Assembly: GCF_947495625.1 (NCBI RefSeq)
Contig: NZ_CANLZW010000008.1
Coordinates: forward strand, 62,001 to 126,000
DNA length: 64,000 bases
Origin: an uncultured Cocleimonas sp.
GTDB taxonomy: Bacteria > Pseudomonadota > Gammaproteobacteria > Thiotrichales > Thiotrichaceae
Direction: 5' to 3'
Positions within the stretch are counted from its first letter, which is position 1. Every line of letters begins with the position of its first letter. Under the pieces are notes generated by a model, which had not been told where the DNA came from, did not search any database, and saw nothing but the letters and a program-made list of their open reading frames with translations. Shown piece by piece: positions 19,740 through 29,056 of this stretch. The position numbers and the translations under genes were made by a program.

Positions 19740-20687
19740 ATGGTAGTTATTACACATTTGCTTGGTTCGCTTTTGGTGATGCTTTGGTTTGCCGTTAATT
19801 TTATGGGTGAAAGCATTCTTAAGATTATTCCTTCACCTTATGGTGAAGATCTTATTCGATATAAGTGGTTAATCTTAGGGCTGGGTATCTTTCTATCTAT
19901 TACTGGTTTTGCCAACAAGATAAAGTATAAGCGAAATAATAATAGAAACCGCAATGGATCAAGATGGCAGAAGAATGATTCAAAGATTATCCGTAAAGAC
20001 TTTGAATCAGAACAGCGTAAAGAAAGTTTCATATCCAGTTATGAAGAGAAGTCTGATGGTAACTACAAAAACTACTCAAAAAGAACCAGTAAGCAAACAC
20101 TAGAATTAAATGACCTTGCAAAAAAAGTCGAGTGGTCACCTATCTCTGGCGGAGGTGCCAACTTTAAAACCAGTTATTTGCATCAGCCCAATCCATCAAG
20201 AATAGAAGTAAAAAAGTCTAACGGCGGTAAACTCTTCTCAGCAATCTTCATCTTCATGGGGTGTTTTGTGCCCGGTATCATTGCTTATCAAATGTTTAAG
20301 GAGGAAGGTTTTGGTTGGGCAATTTTGGGAATGATAGCGTTTGGTTCAATTTTTGTTGCTGTTGGGGTAGCAATGTTGTTTTACCCCAAGCCACGAATTT
20401 TTGATAAACAACTTGGCTGGTTCTGGTCAGGGAGCAAGGGATTAATGAGTGAGCAAGAATTATCAATACTTAAAAAGTCCGCACGTATTGCTGATATTGC
20501 CGCAATACAGATAGTATCTGAACGTTTGTCAGGCAAGAATTCCAGCTACACTTCCTGGGAAATTAATATCATTTCTCACGATGCCCAACGACTCAATGTG
20601 ATGGATCATGGGAACAGAAAGAGTATAGAAGAAGACGCTGAGAAACTAGCTGAGTTTCTGGATGTTCCGGTTTGGGAAAATACTTAA
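19740..20687 (+). CDS. Membrane protein, tandem paralogue A
   Basis: ATG at 19740 is preferred over a TTG at 19716 because an AAGGGA motif precedes it. The 315-residue protein has two N-terminal membrane segments (to about residue 55), a basic Asn/Arg/Lys-rich linker, then a second pair of membrane helices (about 170-220) and a C-terminal soluble domain. From the PISGGGANFKT motif onward it aligns with the next gene; both end in the same SIEEDA...EFLDVPVWENT stretch. I do not recognise the family. Paralogues lie only 35 bases apart, so this is a tandem duplication, probably co-transcribed. The divergent neighbour is aspS. Confidence 0.7.
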   Translation: MVVITHLLGSLLVMLWFAVNFMGESILKIIPSPYGEDLIRYKWLILGLGIFLSITGFANKIKYKRNNNRNRNGSRWQKNDSKIIRKDFESEQRKESFISSYEEKSDGNYKNYSKRTSKQTLELNDLAKKVEWSPISGGGANFKTSYLHQPNPSRIEVKKSNGGKLFSAIFIFMGCFVPGIIAYQMFKEEGFGWAILGMIAFGSIFVAVGVAMLFYPKPRIFDKQLGWFWSGSKGLMSEQELSILKKSARIADIAAIQIVSERLSGKNSSYTSWEINIISHDAQRLNVMDHGNRKSIEEDAEKLAEFLDVPVWENT

Positions 20688-20722
20688 AAAAATTATTTAA
20701 TCTGATTTTTTAAGAGATATTT

Positions 20723-21364
20723 GTGATAACAGAAAATCAACAAAAGCTAAAAGTTTTAGCCAAAAGACAAGAACCTCAGTTAACACAACTGGAACTAGAG
20801 CTTGATTGGACGCCAATATCAGATAGTGGCTCAAGTTTTAAAACAGCTGCATTCAACCAAGTAAATAATTCACGTATAGTAAGCAAAAAAACAATAGGTG
20901 TATGGCTTTTTACCCTTGCTGTTAACTTTATAGCATTATTAATTTCAGGACTTCTTACATACACTATTGTTATAGAAGAAAGTCCTGAATTGTTAATGAT
21001 TCTTTCATCAATACTAGCATTTTCTCTAATTTTTGTTATTGCAGGAATTTGGTTGATATTTAATCCAAAACCTTGGAATTTTGATAAAAACAAGGAGTGG
21101 CTTTGGCAAGGATCTAAAAATTTAAATAATGAGCAAGATTTTTTGCAATTTAAAGAAGCAGCTAGATTATCTACTATTGCTGCAATACAAATATTACCCA
21201 AAATAATTTCTGATGAATCAAAATACACATCATGGGAATTTAATCTTGTCTGCAAAAATGGCAAAAGAATAAACATTATGGATCATGCAAACAAAAAGAG
21301 TATTGAAGAAGATGCACAAATGCTTGGTGAATTTCTTGATGTCCCTGTCTGGGAAAATACCTAA
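20723..21364 (+). CDS. Membrane protein, tandem paralogue B
   Basis: A 213-residue protein starting with GTG at 20723. It has a polar N-terminus, two membrane helices (about residues 65-120) and a C-terminal domain sharing the PKPWxFDK, WxGSKxL, AAIQI, YTSWE, MDHxNxKSIEEDA and DVPVWENT signatures with the gene 35 bases upstream. It lacks the first membrane pair and basic linker of that paralogue. The conserved C-terminus must be the functional core, but its activity is unknown. Repeat copy 5 follows. Confidence 0.7.
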   Translation: MITENQQKLKVLAKRQEPQLTQLELELDWTPISDSGSSFKTAAFNQVNNSRIVSKKTIGVWLFTLAVNFIALLISGLLTYTIVIEESPELLMILSSILAFSLIFVIAGIWLIFNPKPWNFDKNKEWLWQGSKNLNNEQDFLQFKEAARLSTIAAIQILPKIISDESKYTSWEFNLVCKNGKRINIMDHANKKSIEEDAQMLGEFLDVPVWENT

Positions 21365-21427
21365 AAGGTAAAGGTTTACATTAATCTTACGAGCAATATT
21401 TTATTTGCCGATTAAAAAAGTGCCCAA

Positions 21428-21440
21428 AAGTAGGGGGGTG
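21428..21440 (+). repeat. AAGTAGGGGGGTG repeat, copy 5
   Basis: Exact 13-mer, GTGAC subtype, with the extended left flank AAAAAAGTGCCC. An AAGT/ACTT inverted repeat closes around the core. It lies between the membrane-protein pair and the IS256-type element. Confidence 0.9.
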
Positions 21441-21554
21441 ACTTATAATTTTATTGTTATTTTTCTATCTTTAATATGAAAAATGGCATGAACTAAAACT
21501 AAGCCCGCTGCCTTTTATGAGTACTATGATTGGTAAACGAATAAACCAGTATTT

Positions 21555-22860
21555 GAGACTGTAACTAATTCTGTGTAACTGCCCGTTTTAAACATAGTCT
21601 TTTAAGCGGTCTTCAAACTCGATAATAAACCTATTCAGTGCTGGCTTCCAATTCCTAATCGGCATCGTCCATTTTTTGGATGCTTACTTATATCGCCAAA
21701 TAAACCACTTTTTGTGCAGATTCATCCGTGTGAAAGAGCTTTCGCTTTTTCACGGCTTTGCGAATCACGCTGTTGAGTGATTCGATAGCATTAGTAGTAT
21801 AGATCGATTTGCGTATATCCTCTGGATAGTTGAACAAGGTATTGAGGTTTTCCCAGTGAGCGCGCCATGAGCAACTGATTTGAGGGTATTTGTCATCCCA
21901 ACGTTCTGCAAAGGTATCTAAGGTGTGCAGGGCTTCTTGCTCGGTGATGGAACGATATATTTGCTTTAAGTCGGCTGCGACTGCCTTGTAATCTTTCCAC
22001 GGCACATATTTCATTGCATTACGTACCATGTGCACAATACACAGCTGTATCTGTGCTTTAGGGAATACGGTATTGATCGCATCGGGAAAGCCTTTGAGAC
22101 CATCAACACAGGCAATAAGTATGTCTTTAACGCCTCTGTTTTAAGCTCTGTCAGGACATTAAGCCAGAACTTAGCTCCCTCATTTTCAGACATCCACATG
22201 CCTAGCAGTTCTTTGTGACCTTCCATATTCACGCCGAGCGCAAGGTAGATTGACTTGTTGATAACGCGCTTGTCTTGACGTACTTTAACCACAATACAGT
22301 CGAGGTAGACGATAGGATAAACACTGTCGAGTACTCTGGATTGCCATTCAATGACTTGTTCTGTGACTGCATCAGTGACGCGTGAAATGAGTTGAGGTGA
22401 GACTTCAGCACCGTACATTTTCTGGAAAGTGGCGACAATTTCTCGTGTTGACATACCCTTGGCATATAACCAAAGGATCTTGTCATTCATGGAGGTGAAG
22501 CGCGTCTGGTTCTTCTTAACTAGCTCTTGTTCAAACTCACCTTGTCTGTCTCTGGGTGTATTAATTTCAAATTGACCATCTTCAGTACGCAGAGTTTTAC
22601 GTGAATATCCGTTACGCTTGTTGTGAATATCAGAGGCTTCATGCTTGCGATAGCCTAAGTGCTCTTCAAGCTCAGCATTAAGTGCGGCTTCGACTGTGAT
22701 CTTGGTTAATATCTACCTGAAATCATTCAGGTCTGTTTCTGTTTTAATACCTTTTGCTGCCTCTTTGGCAAAGGCTTCTAGTTCTGATTTGTTCATAATT
22801 TACCTATCCTTATCCTGATGGATTAATGATAGGCAATTACACAGATTTTGTTACAGTCTC
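21555..22860 (-). mobile_element. Decayed IS256-family insertion sequence
   Basis: About 1.3 kb bounded by 29-base terminal inverted repeats (21555-21583 and 22832-22860) that begin GAGACTGTAAC and match at 26 of 29 positions. The size and transposase type are normal for the IS256/Mutator group. No target-site duplication is visible next to the ends, so the insertion is old or rearranged. Confidence 0.9.
21588..22796 (-). pseudogene. Broken IS256-family transposase
   Basis: Reading from ATG at 22796, the frame is stopped at codon 28, where a TAG replaces what is probably a Gln codon of LNDFRQIL. It then stays open through the first catalytic Asp (VYLDCIVVKV). Near 22142 a missing A in an A-run shifts the frame, before the second Asp (IACVDGLKGF in the shifted frame). 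The C-terminal part carries the catalytic Glu in TTNAIESLNS, and a further one-base change near 21690 separates the last 35 or so residues (ASKKWTMP..RLKDYV). With one nonsense and two frameshift changes it cannot make a full transposase. Confidence 0.9.
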
Positions 22861-22905
22861 GAATAATCTATAAACATTCGTCAGGCTAAAATTCATTTAG
22901 CCATT

Positions 22906-23901
22906 TTAATCCATATATTTAGCAAGCACACTCTGTAGAACTTCTTTGTCTAGTCGTGCACCAAAGGTAGCAACCGTTCTTGCTGCTGACTCGCTGGCTA
23001 ACTTGCCTGCATCATGATCACTCATGCCTTGCGTTAAACCATACATGAAGGCACCTGCGAACATATCACCAGCACCGTTAGTATCTATAGCTGTTACTTT
23101 ATTAGCTTCGATATTTACTTGTTTATCTTTTGATATAACCATTGCACCTTTACTTCCTAAAGTAACAACAAGTTTATCTGTTATTTTTTGCAGATCTAAA
23201 ATTGCATCATCCAGATTTTCTTTACCGGTGTAAGTACAAGCTTCTTCTTCATTACAAAATAAGACATCAACACCTTCGCCAATGATTTCACTCACACCTT
23301 CTTTAAAGTAGGTGACCATGGCTGGATCAGAGAATGTAAATGCAGTCTTTACATTGTTTTGTTTAGCGATATTTCGAGCTTCTATGGCAGCATTACGAGA
23401 TACGTCTGATGTAACCAGGTAACCTTCGATATATAAAAACTCCGAATTTATCAAGTCTTCAATGTGTAAATCATCTACCGAGAAGTCTGAGGTAATACCC
23501 AAATATGTGTTCATGGTTCTTTCTGCATCATCAGTAACCATAACCAGGCATTTACCTGTTATGCCATCACCCTTAATTTGATCTAATTTGGTTGTGACAC
23601 CTGCTACAGCGAGATCTTTCATATAAAAATCGCCTGTTTCATCATCGGCAACTTTACACGCATAAAAAGTATTACCACCTAGCTGGCTTATTGCAACAAT
23701 GGTATTTGCCGCAGATCCGCCGCCTGCTCTTTTCTTAAGGCCAAAACTTTCTTTTAAGTTCGCCAATAAGTTGCTTAATTGATCTTCTTCAATTAGCGTC
23801 ATGAGACCTTTTTCGATGCCGTTTTCAGCAAGAAAAGATTCAGTAACTTCAAATTCTTTGTCTACTAATGCGTTGCCAATGCCATATACATGGTATTTCA
23901 T
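22906..23901 (-). CDS. PfkB-family carbohydrate/adenosine kinase
   Basis: A 331-residue ribokinase-fold enzyme. Signatures are GIGNALVD at the N-terminus, the substrate-side GGGSAANT motif near residue 60, a lid strand with ACKVADDETG, and the C-terminal anion-hole motif DTNGAGDMFAGAF near residue 275, with the catalytic Asp. The GNALVD and GGSAANT forms are most like bacterial adenosine kinases, which phosphorylate adenosine to AMP. It is divergent from icd over 132 bases and next to the dead IS element. Confidence 0.85.
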   Translation of the reverse strand: MKYHVYGIGNALVDKEFEVTESFLAENGIEKGLMTLIEEDQLSNLLANLKESFGLKKRAGGGSAANTIVAISQLGGNTFYACKVADDETGDFYMKDLAVAGVTTKLDQIKGDGITGKCLVMVTDDAERTMNTYLGITSDFSVDDLHIEDLINSEFLYIEGYLVTSDVSRNAAIEARNIAKQNNVKTAFTFSDPAMVTYFKEGVSEIIGEGVDVLFCNEEEACTYTGKENLDDAILDLQKITDKLVVTLGSKGAMVISKDKQVNIEANKVTAIDTNGAGDMFAGAFMYGLTQGMSDHDAGKLASESAARTVATFGARLDKEVLQSVLAKYMD

Positions 23902-24033
23902 AAATGTTATCTCTTGATATAAATTTAATATTTGGCGCGTAATTTAACAGATTTTGGTAAAAACAAATACTTGAATTACGATACAATAGCTACATTATCT
24001 TATTAATAATAATATGGAGAATGTAGAACTTAA

Positions 24034-25290
24034 ATGAATTACCAACACATCGAAATACCTGAGTCAGGAACAAAAATAACGACAAATAGTGACTTCTCAT
24101 TGAATGTTCCGGATATGCCTATTATTCCTTACATTGAAGGGGATGGTATTGGTATTGATATCACCCCAGTAATGAAAAAAGTGATAAATGCCGCTGTTGA
24201 AAAGGCTTACGGTGGATCGAAACAAATCCAGTGGATGGAAATATTCGCAGGCGAGAAAGCGACTAAAGTGTATGGTGCTGATGTCTGGATGCCAGAAGAA
24301 ACCATGCATGCAATAAAAGATTATGTGGTTTCTCTTAAAGGACCTTTAACTACTCCCGTTGGTGGTGGAATTCGTTCATTAAATGTAACACTCAGACAAG
24401 AATTAGATTTATATAATTGCTTGCGTCCAATCCGTTATTACGAAGGAACACCAAGTCCAGTGCGTGAACCTGAAAAAACAGACATGGTAATTTTTAGAGA
24501 AAACTCTGAAGATATTTACGCAGGTATTGAATGGGAAAGTGGTACTCCAGAAGCGAAAAAAATTATCGACTTTTTACAGAATGAAATGGGTGTTACAAAA
24601 ATTCGTTTTCCTGAGACTTCTGGAATTGGTATAAAACCAGTTTCAAAAGAAGGTTCAGAAAGATTGATTCGTAAAGCTTTGCAATATGCAATTGATAATG
24701 ACAAAGCAAGTATGACCCTTGTTCACAAAGGGAATATCATGAAGTTCACCGAAGGTGGCTTTAAGCAATGGGGCTATGAATTAGCAAAGAATGAATTCGG
24801 TGCGACTGAATTAAATGGCGGTCCATGGCTTTCATTCAAGAATCCTAAGACTGGGAATGAAATTATAGTTAAAGATGTTATTGCTGATGCATTTTTACAA
24901 AACATCTTACTTCATCCAGAAGATTACGATGTAATTGCTACGCTTAATTTAAATGGCGATTATATTTCGGACGCATTAGCAGCACAGGTAGGTGGTATTG
25001 GTATTGCTCCAGGTGCAAACATGTCTGATACGATTGCACTATTTGAAGCAACTCATGGAACTGCTCCTCCAATAGCTGGTCTTAATAAAGCGAACCCTGG
25101 TTCACTAATTTTATCGGCTGAAATGATGCTTCGACATATTGGATGGCTAGAAGCGGCGGATCTTATTGTTAAGTCATTGTCAGGCGCTATAGCAGCAAAA
25201 AAAGTAACCTTTGATTTCTCGTCACAAATGGATGACGCAACCGAAGTTAGTTGTTCTGAGTTTGGTGATCATATGATTTCTCATATGTAA
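24034..25290 (+). CDS. icd: Isocitrate dehydrogenase with non-NADP cofactor residues
   Basis: TCA-cycle enzyme converting isocitrate to 2-oxoglutarate; 418 residues, E. coli-type subfamily. Substrate residues are intact, including the [12 protein letters not shown] loop with the regulatory Ser115 and the YAGIEW stretch. The cofactor pocket differs: the Lys344 and Tyr345 of the E. coli enzyme are Pro346 and Ile347 here (GTAPPIAG), Val351 is Ala353, Tyr391 is Phe393 and Arg395 is Ser397. Ile, Ala and Ser at three of these sites are those used to turn the E. coli enzyme NAD-dependent. NAD use is therefore predicted. It precedes clpS-clpA, a gammaproteobacterial order. Confidence 0.95.
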   Translation: MNYQHIEIPESGTKITTNSDFSLNVPDMPIIPYIEGDGIGIDITPVMKKVINAAVEKAYGGSKQIQWMEIFAGEKATKVYGADVWMPEETMHAIKDYVVSLKGPLTTPVGGGIRSLNVTLRQELDLYNCLRPIRYYEGTPSPVREPEKTDMVIFRENSEDIYAGIEWESGTPEAKKIIDFLQNEMGVTKIRFPETSGIGIKPVSKEGSERLIRKALQYAIDNDKASMTLVHKGNIMKFTEGGFKQWGYELAKNEFGATELNGGPWLSFKNPKTGNEIIVKDVIADAFLQNILLHPEDYDVIATLNLNGDYISDALAAQVGGIGIAPGANMSDTIALFEATHGTAPPIAGLNKANPGSLILSAEMMLRHIGWLEAADLIVKSLSGAIAAKKVTFDFSSQMDDATEVSCSEFGDHMISHM

Positions 25291-25339
25291 ATTCTTAATG
25301 ATCATTTATGAACAACAAGAGAGTACAGAGAATTTAAAA

Positions 25340-25714
25340 ATGTCAGTAAAGCAGTTAATGAATCAATATATAAACAGCATGAATGAAATCGTAAACCATT
25401 CAGATGATGATATTGACCATGAGTCAGGTTTGGTGGTGCAAGAATCCCGCCCGGAAGTAGCCGAACCTAAACGATATATGGTTATACTAGTCAATGATGA
25501 TTTTACTCCAATGGAGTTTGTCGTAGAAATTTTACGACAGATTTTCAATCTGGATGAAGAAGCAGCGACACGTATCATGCTTAATGTTCATACTAAAGGT
25601 AAAGGTGTCTGCGGTGTTTATTCTAAAGATATAGCTGAAACCAAAGTTGTCATGGTAAATGAATTTGCAAGAGAGCATGAACATCCATTGTTATGCACCA
25701 TGGAGCAAGCTTAG
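25340..25714 (+). CDS. clpS: ATP-dependent Clp protease adaptor ClpS
   Basis: Binds N-degron substrates and delivers them to ClpAP. The conserved core from YMVILVNDDFTPMEFV through GVCGVYSKDIAETKVVMVN to EHPLLCTMEQA is complete, including the substrate-pocket Asn-Asp-Asp and the His of the EHPL motif. ATG at 25340 gives 124 residues; ATG codons at 25298 and 25382 are alternatives. Any of them leaves an N-terminal acidic extension longer than the E. coli one. It lies 50 bases past icd and 55 before clpA, and with aat in this window it makes the N-end rule branch. Confidence 0.93.
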   Translation: MSVKQLMNQYINSMNEIVNHSDDDIDHESGLVVQESRPEVAEPKRYMVILVNDDFTPMEFVVEILRQIFNLDEEAATRIMLNVHTKGKGVCGVYSKDIAETKVVMVNEFAREHEHPLLCTMEQA

Positions 25715-25769
25715 TGGTAACAAGTAAAGTATGTAAAGTTGTAAGAAGGGCTAATGTAAGGAGATACAG

Positions 25770-28064
25770 ATGTTAAGTACTGAAGTTGAATATTCTATTA
25801 ATAAATTATTCAGGGATGCTAGAGATAAGAACCATGAATTTGTAACAGTGGAACATCTATTATTGTCAATGACAACCAACCCTTCTGCTGGTAAGGCGCT
25901 AAGGGCGTGCGGTATAGATATACCCATTTTACAAACAGAATTAGAGAGCTATATTGAAGAGAGCACCCCCCTACTTACAGAGGAAGATAAGCGTGAAACA
26001 CAACCTACATTAGGTTTTCAACGTGTAATTCAAAGAGCTGTTTACCATGTTCAAGCAACAGGCAAGGGTGAGGTAAGTGGGGAAAATATTCTAGTCGCAA
26101 TTTTTGGTGAACCAGAGTCGCATGCCGTTTATTACCTAGCTAGACAAGATATGTCGCGTCTTGATTTAGTGAATTATGTTTCTCATGATATTCGCAAAGA
26201 TGAAGCAATGCTTTCTGATTTTAGTTTAGATGAAGCGAATAGTTCATCAGAAGATTCAGATTTAAATCAAGAAGCCGATCAAGACTCTGAGGAAGCTCAA
26301 GAAAGCCCTTTAGAGAAGTTTGCTACCAACCTTAATCAACAAGCTATTGAAGGCAAGATAGATCCTTTGATCGGACGTGAATTAGAAGTTGAAAGAACAG
26401 TACAGGTTCTTTGCCGACGTAGAAAAAACAATCCACTTTTAGTGGGCGAATCTGGTGTGGGAAAAACAGCCATAGCTGAAGGTCTTGCTAAGAGAATCGT
26501 TGATAAAGAAGTCCCTGAAGTATTAGAAGAAGCCATTATTTATTCCCTAGACTTAGGGGCCATAGTTGCGGGCACTAAATACAGAGGAGATTTTGAGAAG
26601 CGCTTAAAAGGTGTTCTGAATCAAATCAAAAAAGAAGAACACGCGATTTTATTTATTGATGAAATACACATCATGATAGGAGCTGGCGCTACTTCTGGTG
26701 GAACGATGGATGCGTCTAACTTACTTAAGCCTATGCTGGCTACGGGTGAGCTTAAGTGTATCGGATCTACTACTTTTCAGGAATACCATAGTATTTTTGA
26801 AAAAGAGAGAGCACTTTCTCGACGTTTCCAGAAAATCGATATCAAAGAGCCAAGTGTTAATGAGACTGTCAAAATACTTAAAGGCTTAAAGTCTAGATTT
26901 GAAGAGCACCATGGTGTGACTTATACGATACCTGCACTAGTGTCAGCAGTAAAATTGGCAGAAAGATATATCACAGATCGTTTCCTTCCTGATAAAGCTA
27001 TTGACGTGATTGATGAAGCTGGTGCAAATAGACAGCTGCAGCCAAAATCTACCCGTAAAAAGAAAATTACAGTTAAAGATGTTGAAGCAATAGTTGCTAA
27101 AATTGCTCGTATACCGCCGAAAACGGTTTCAAGCACAGACATGGAAGTACTTAGAAACTTAGACCTCAATTTAAAACGCGTTGTCTTTGGTCAAGATATG
27201 GCTATCGATCAATTAGTTACTGCGGTAAAAATGTCCCGTTCAGGCTTGCGTGATGACTCAAAACCTATAGGATCATTTGTATTTGCTGGACCTACTGGTG
27301 TTGGTAAAACTGAAGTCACCAATCAACTTGCTGAAAATCTGGGCATAGAATTACTTCGTTTCGATATGTCTGAGTATATGGAACGACATACGGTTTCACG
27401 ATTAATTGGTGCACCTCCCGGATATGTTGGCTTTGATGATGGCGGCTTATTGACTGATGCGGTTAATAAAAACCCTCATGCGGTTTTACTGCTAGATGAA
27501 ATTGAAAAAGCACACCCAGATGTTTTCAATCTACTATTGCAAGTAATGGATAATGGTTTCCTTACTGATAGTACTGGACGTAAAGTCGATTTCAGAAATG
27601 TCATTCTTGTCATGACTAGTAACGCTGGCGCTGAAAATATCAGTCGAAGCTCTATGGGTTTCACTAAACAAGATCATTCCTTGGATACGATGAAAGCTAT
27701 TGAACAGGTTTTCACTCCTGAGTTTAGAAATCGTTTAGATGGTGTTATTCAATTCAAATCTCTGGATGAGAGCGTCATCATTTCTATTGTTGATAAGTTC
27801 CTAATTAGGCTTGAGGCTCAACTTCAAGATAAGAAGGTGACTCTTATTGTGGATGATAAGGCTAAGCGTTGGTTAGCAAAAACAGGTCATGATCCAGTGA
27901 TGGGCGCACGCCCAATGGAACGATTGATTCAAGAGAAGATAAAGAAGAACTTGGCCGATGAGATTCTTTTTGGCAAGCTAAGCAAAGATGGCGGTACAGT
28001 AAGAATTACAGAAAAGGCTGATGAATTAAAACTCACTTTTGAGTCTAAGGCAGTACCTGCTTAA
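25770..28064 (+). CDS. clpA: ATP-dependent Clp protease ATP-binding subunit ClpA
   Basis: AAA+ unfoldase that feeds proteins to ClpP. Length 764, near the E. coli 758. It has the N-terminal Clp_N domain (to about 145), an acidic linker, D1 with Walker [10 protein letters not shown] near residue 227 and arginine-finger region, and D2 with Walker [10 protein letters not shown] near 510, Walker [13 protein letters not shown], and an IGL-like loop region before the C-domain. The start has an AGGAG site seven bases upstream. A perfect copy of the G-rich repeat lies inside codons 65-69, encoding Ser-Thr-Pro-Leu-Leu. An intrinsic terminator follows at 28112. Confidence 0.96.
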   Translation: MLSTEVEYSINKLFRDARDKNHEFVTVEHLLLSMTTNPSAGKALRACGIDIPILQTELESYIEESTPLLTEEDKRETQPTLGFQRVIQRAVYHVQATGKGEVSGENILVAIFGEPESHAVYYLARQDMSRLDLVNYVSHDIRKDEAMLSDFSLDEANSSSEDSDLNQEADQDSEEAQESPLEKFATNLNQQAIEGKIDPLIGRELEVERTVQVLCRRRKNNPLLVGESGVGKTAIAEGLAKRIVDKEVPEVLEEAIIYSLDLGAIVAGTKYRGDFEKRLKGVLNQIKKEEHAILFIDEIHIMIGAGATSGGTMDASNLLKPMLATGELKCIGSTTFQEYHSIFEKERALSRRFQKIDIKEPSVNETVKILKGLKSRFEEHHGVTYTIPALVSAVKLAERYITDRFLPDKAIDVIDEAGANRQLQPKSTRKKKITVKDVEAIVAKIARIPPKTVSSTDMEVLRNLDLNLKRVVFGQDMAIDQLVTAVKMSRSGLRDDSKPIGSFVFAGPTGVGKTEVTNQLAENLGIELLRFDMSEYMERHTVSRLIGAPPGYVGFDDGGLLTDAVNKNPHAVLLLDEIEKAHPDVFNLLLQVMDNGFLTDSTGRKVDFRNVILVMTSNAGAENISRSSMGFTKQDHSLDTMKAIEQVFTPEFRNRLDGVIQFKSLDESVIISIVDKFLIRLEAQLQDKKVTLIVDDKAKRWLAKTGHDPVMGARPMERLIQEKIKKNLADEILFGKLSKDGGTVRITEKADELKLTFESKAVPA
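25964..25976 (-). repeat. AAGTAGGGGGGTG repeat, copy 6, inside clpA
   Basis: The only copy within a coding region. Read in the clpA direction it is CACCCCCCTACTT, filling the codons ACC CCC CTA CTT after the Ser codon. It lacks the downstream T-run seen at most intergenic copies. Confidence 0.9.
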
Positions 28065-28111
28065 TGCTTTTTTAAGTTTATAATTAGATGAGTTTTAAAT
28101 TTCTGTTCAAT

Positions 28112-28144
28112 AAAAAAGCCAAAGTATAAACTTTGGCTTTTTTA
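28112..28144. terminator. Intrinsic terminator after clpA
   Basis: GCCAAAG and CTTTGGC (28118-28124, 28131-28137) around a 6-base loop, with A6 before and T6 after. It should work in both directions, ending clpA and possibly the convergent minus-strand gene. Confidence 0.85.
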
Positions 28145-28214
28145 TGTTTGTTCTTAATAGTTAGTTGTTAGTTTTAGCTACTGATCGCTTTAAAAACTTA
28201 AGTAGCGTCTTTAA

Positions 28215-28925
28215 TTACACTGAAGATTTATGTGCAAATTTATTATTATGCAGATATATTACTTCAGCAATATGTCGATTATCTTTGTTTTCATTCGGAT
28301 ATAACTTTTCATTGATATTAGAATCTATTCTGTCGAATGTTGTATCGTCAACAACACCTGAGTTATATAAACACTCCAGGTTGTATATCAAGTTGTTATA
28401 TTGTTCTTCGGTATTATTTTGGTGTGTAGATACATCAATAACGCTATCTAAATTGTCGTCTTTTGATATTCTTTTAGTTAACTCATCAACAAAATCTTTA
28501 ATTTCATCATTATTAGATGAATCCGCATCTAAACTAAATTTGTACATGTATTGATTGTTAGATGGTCTGTGAAGTGAATATATTCTTTTTGATTTTGATT
28601 TAAAAAACAAAAGTACCATGCTGGACAATATTAGAGAAAAACTTAATAAAGTTAATATGAATTCCAGTCTATTGGGAAATGTAAATTGAAATAAAGATAT
28701 ACTTCCAGCCACTATAAGCAGCGAAGCAATTAAAATATGATTGTGCTTATTTAGTTGAGTTTTTTGAACATTCAGATATGCGTCAGTTAAATCGATTTTG
28801 TGATGAACGCTACCTATGGCAGATATTTCATTGACCTCTAGATTATTACTTGTAGATATCTTTAATTCGGTAGTTTTAAATAGACTACTTAAATAGATAA
28901 AATGTGAGTAGAGTTCTTTTTTCAT
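28215..28925 (-). CDS. Membrane protein of unknown function
   Basis: A 236-residue protein with two adjacent membrane helices (about residues 63-110), a short cytoplasmic or periplasmic N-terminal part and a polar, Asn/Asp-rich C-terminal domain of about 120 residues. It contains only one cysteine and no recognised catalytic motif. It is the last gene of a minus-strand run after the HhH-repeat and OmpA-like genes, 131 bases from the former, and converges on clpA. The AT-rich codon use is like its neighbours. I do not recognise the family. Confidence 0.55.
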   Translation of the reverse strand: MKKELYSHFIYLSSLFKTTELKISTSNNLEVNEISAIGSVHHKIDLTDAYLNVQKTQLNKHNHILIASLLIVAGSISLFQFTFPNRLEFILTLLSFSLILSSMVLLFFKSKSKRIYSLHRPSNNQYMYKFSLDADSSNNDEIKDFVDELTKRISKDDNLDSVIDVSTHQNNTEEQYNNLIYNLECLYNSGVVDDTTFDRIDSNINEKLYPNENKDNRHIAEVIYLHNNKFAHKSSV

Positions 28926-29056
28926 CTTAAGAATCAGCTTTCAAAAGAATGAATATACTTCACATTTCCCCTTAATAATTTTAAAACTACCTTGTCCGTA
29001 TTGTTACTCTGATTAAGCAAGTAAACGCTGATATATAGCAGATGAATGGCATCCTG

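Noticed and set aside
21588-22796. Programmed frameshifting in the IS256-type transposase
   Set aside because: IS256-family transposases are normally made from one frame, and a nonsense codon plus a second frame change show decay.
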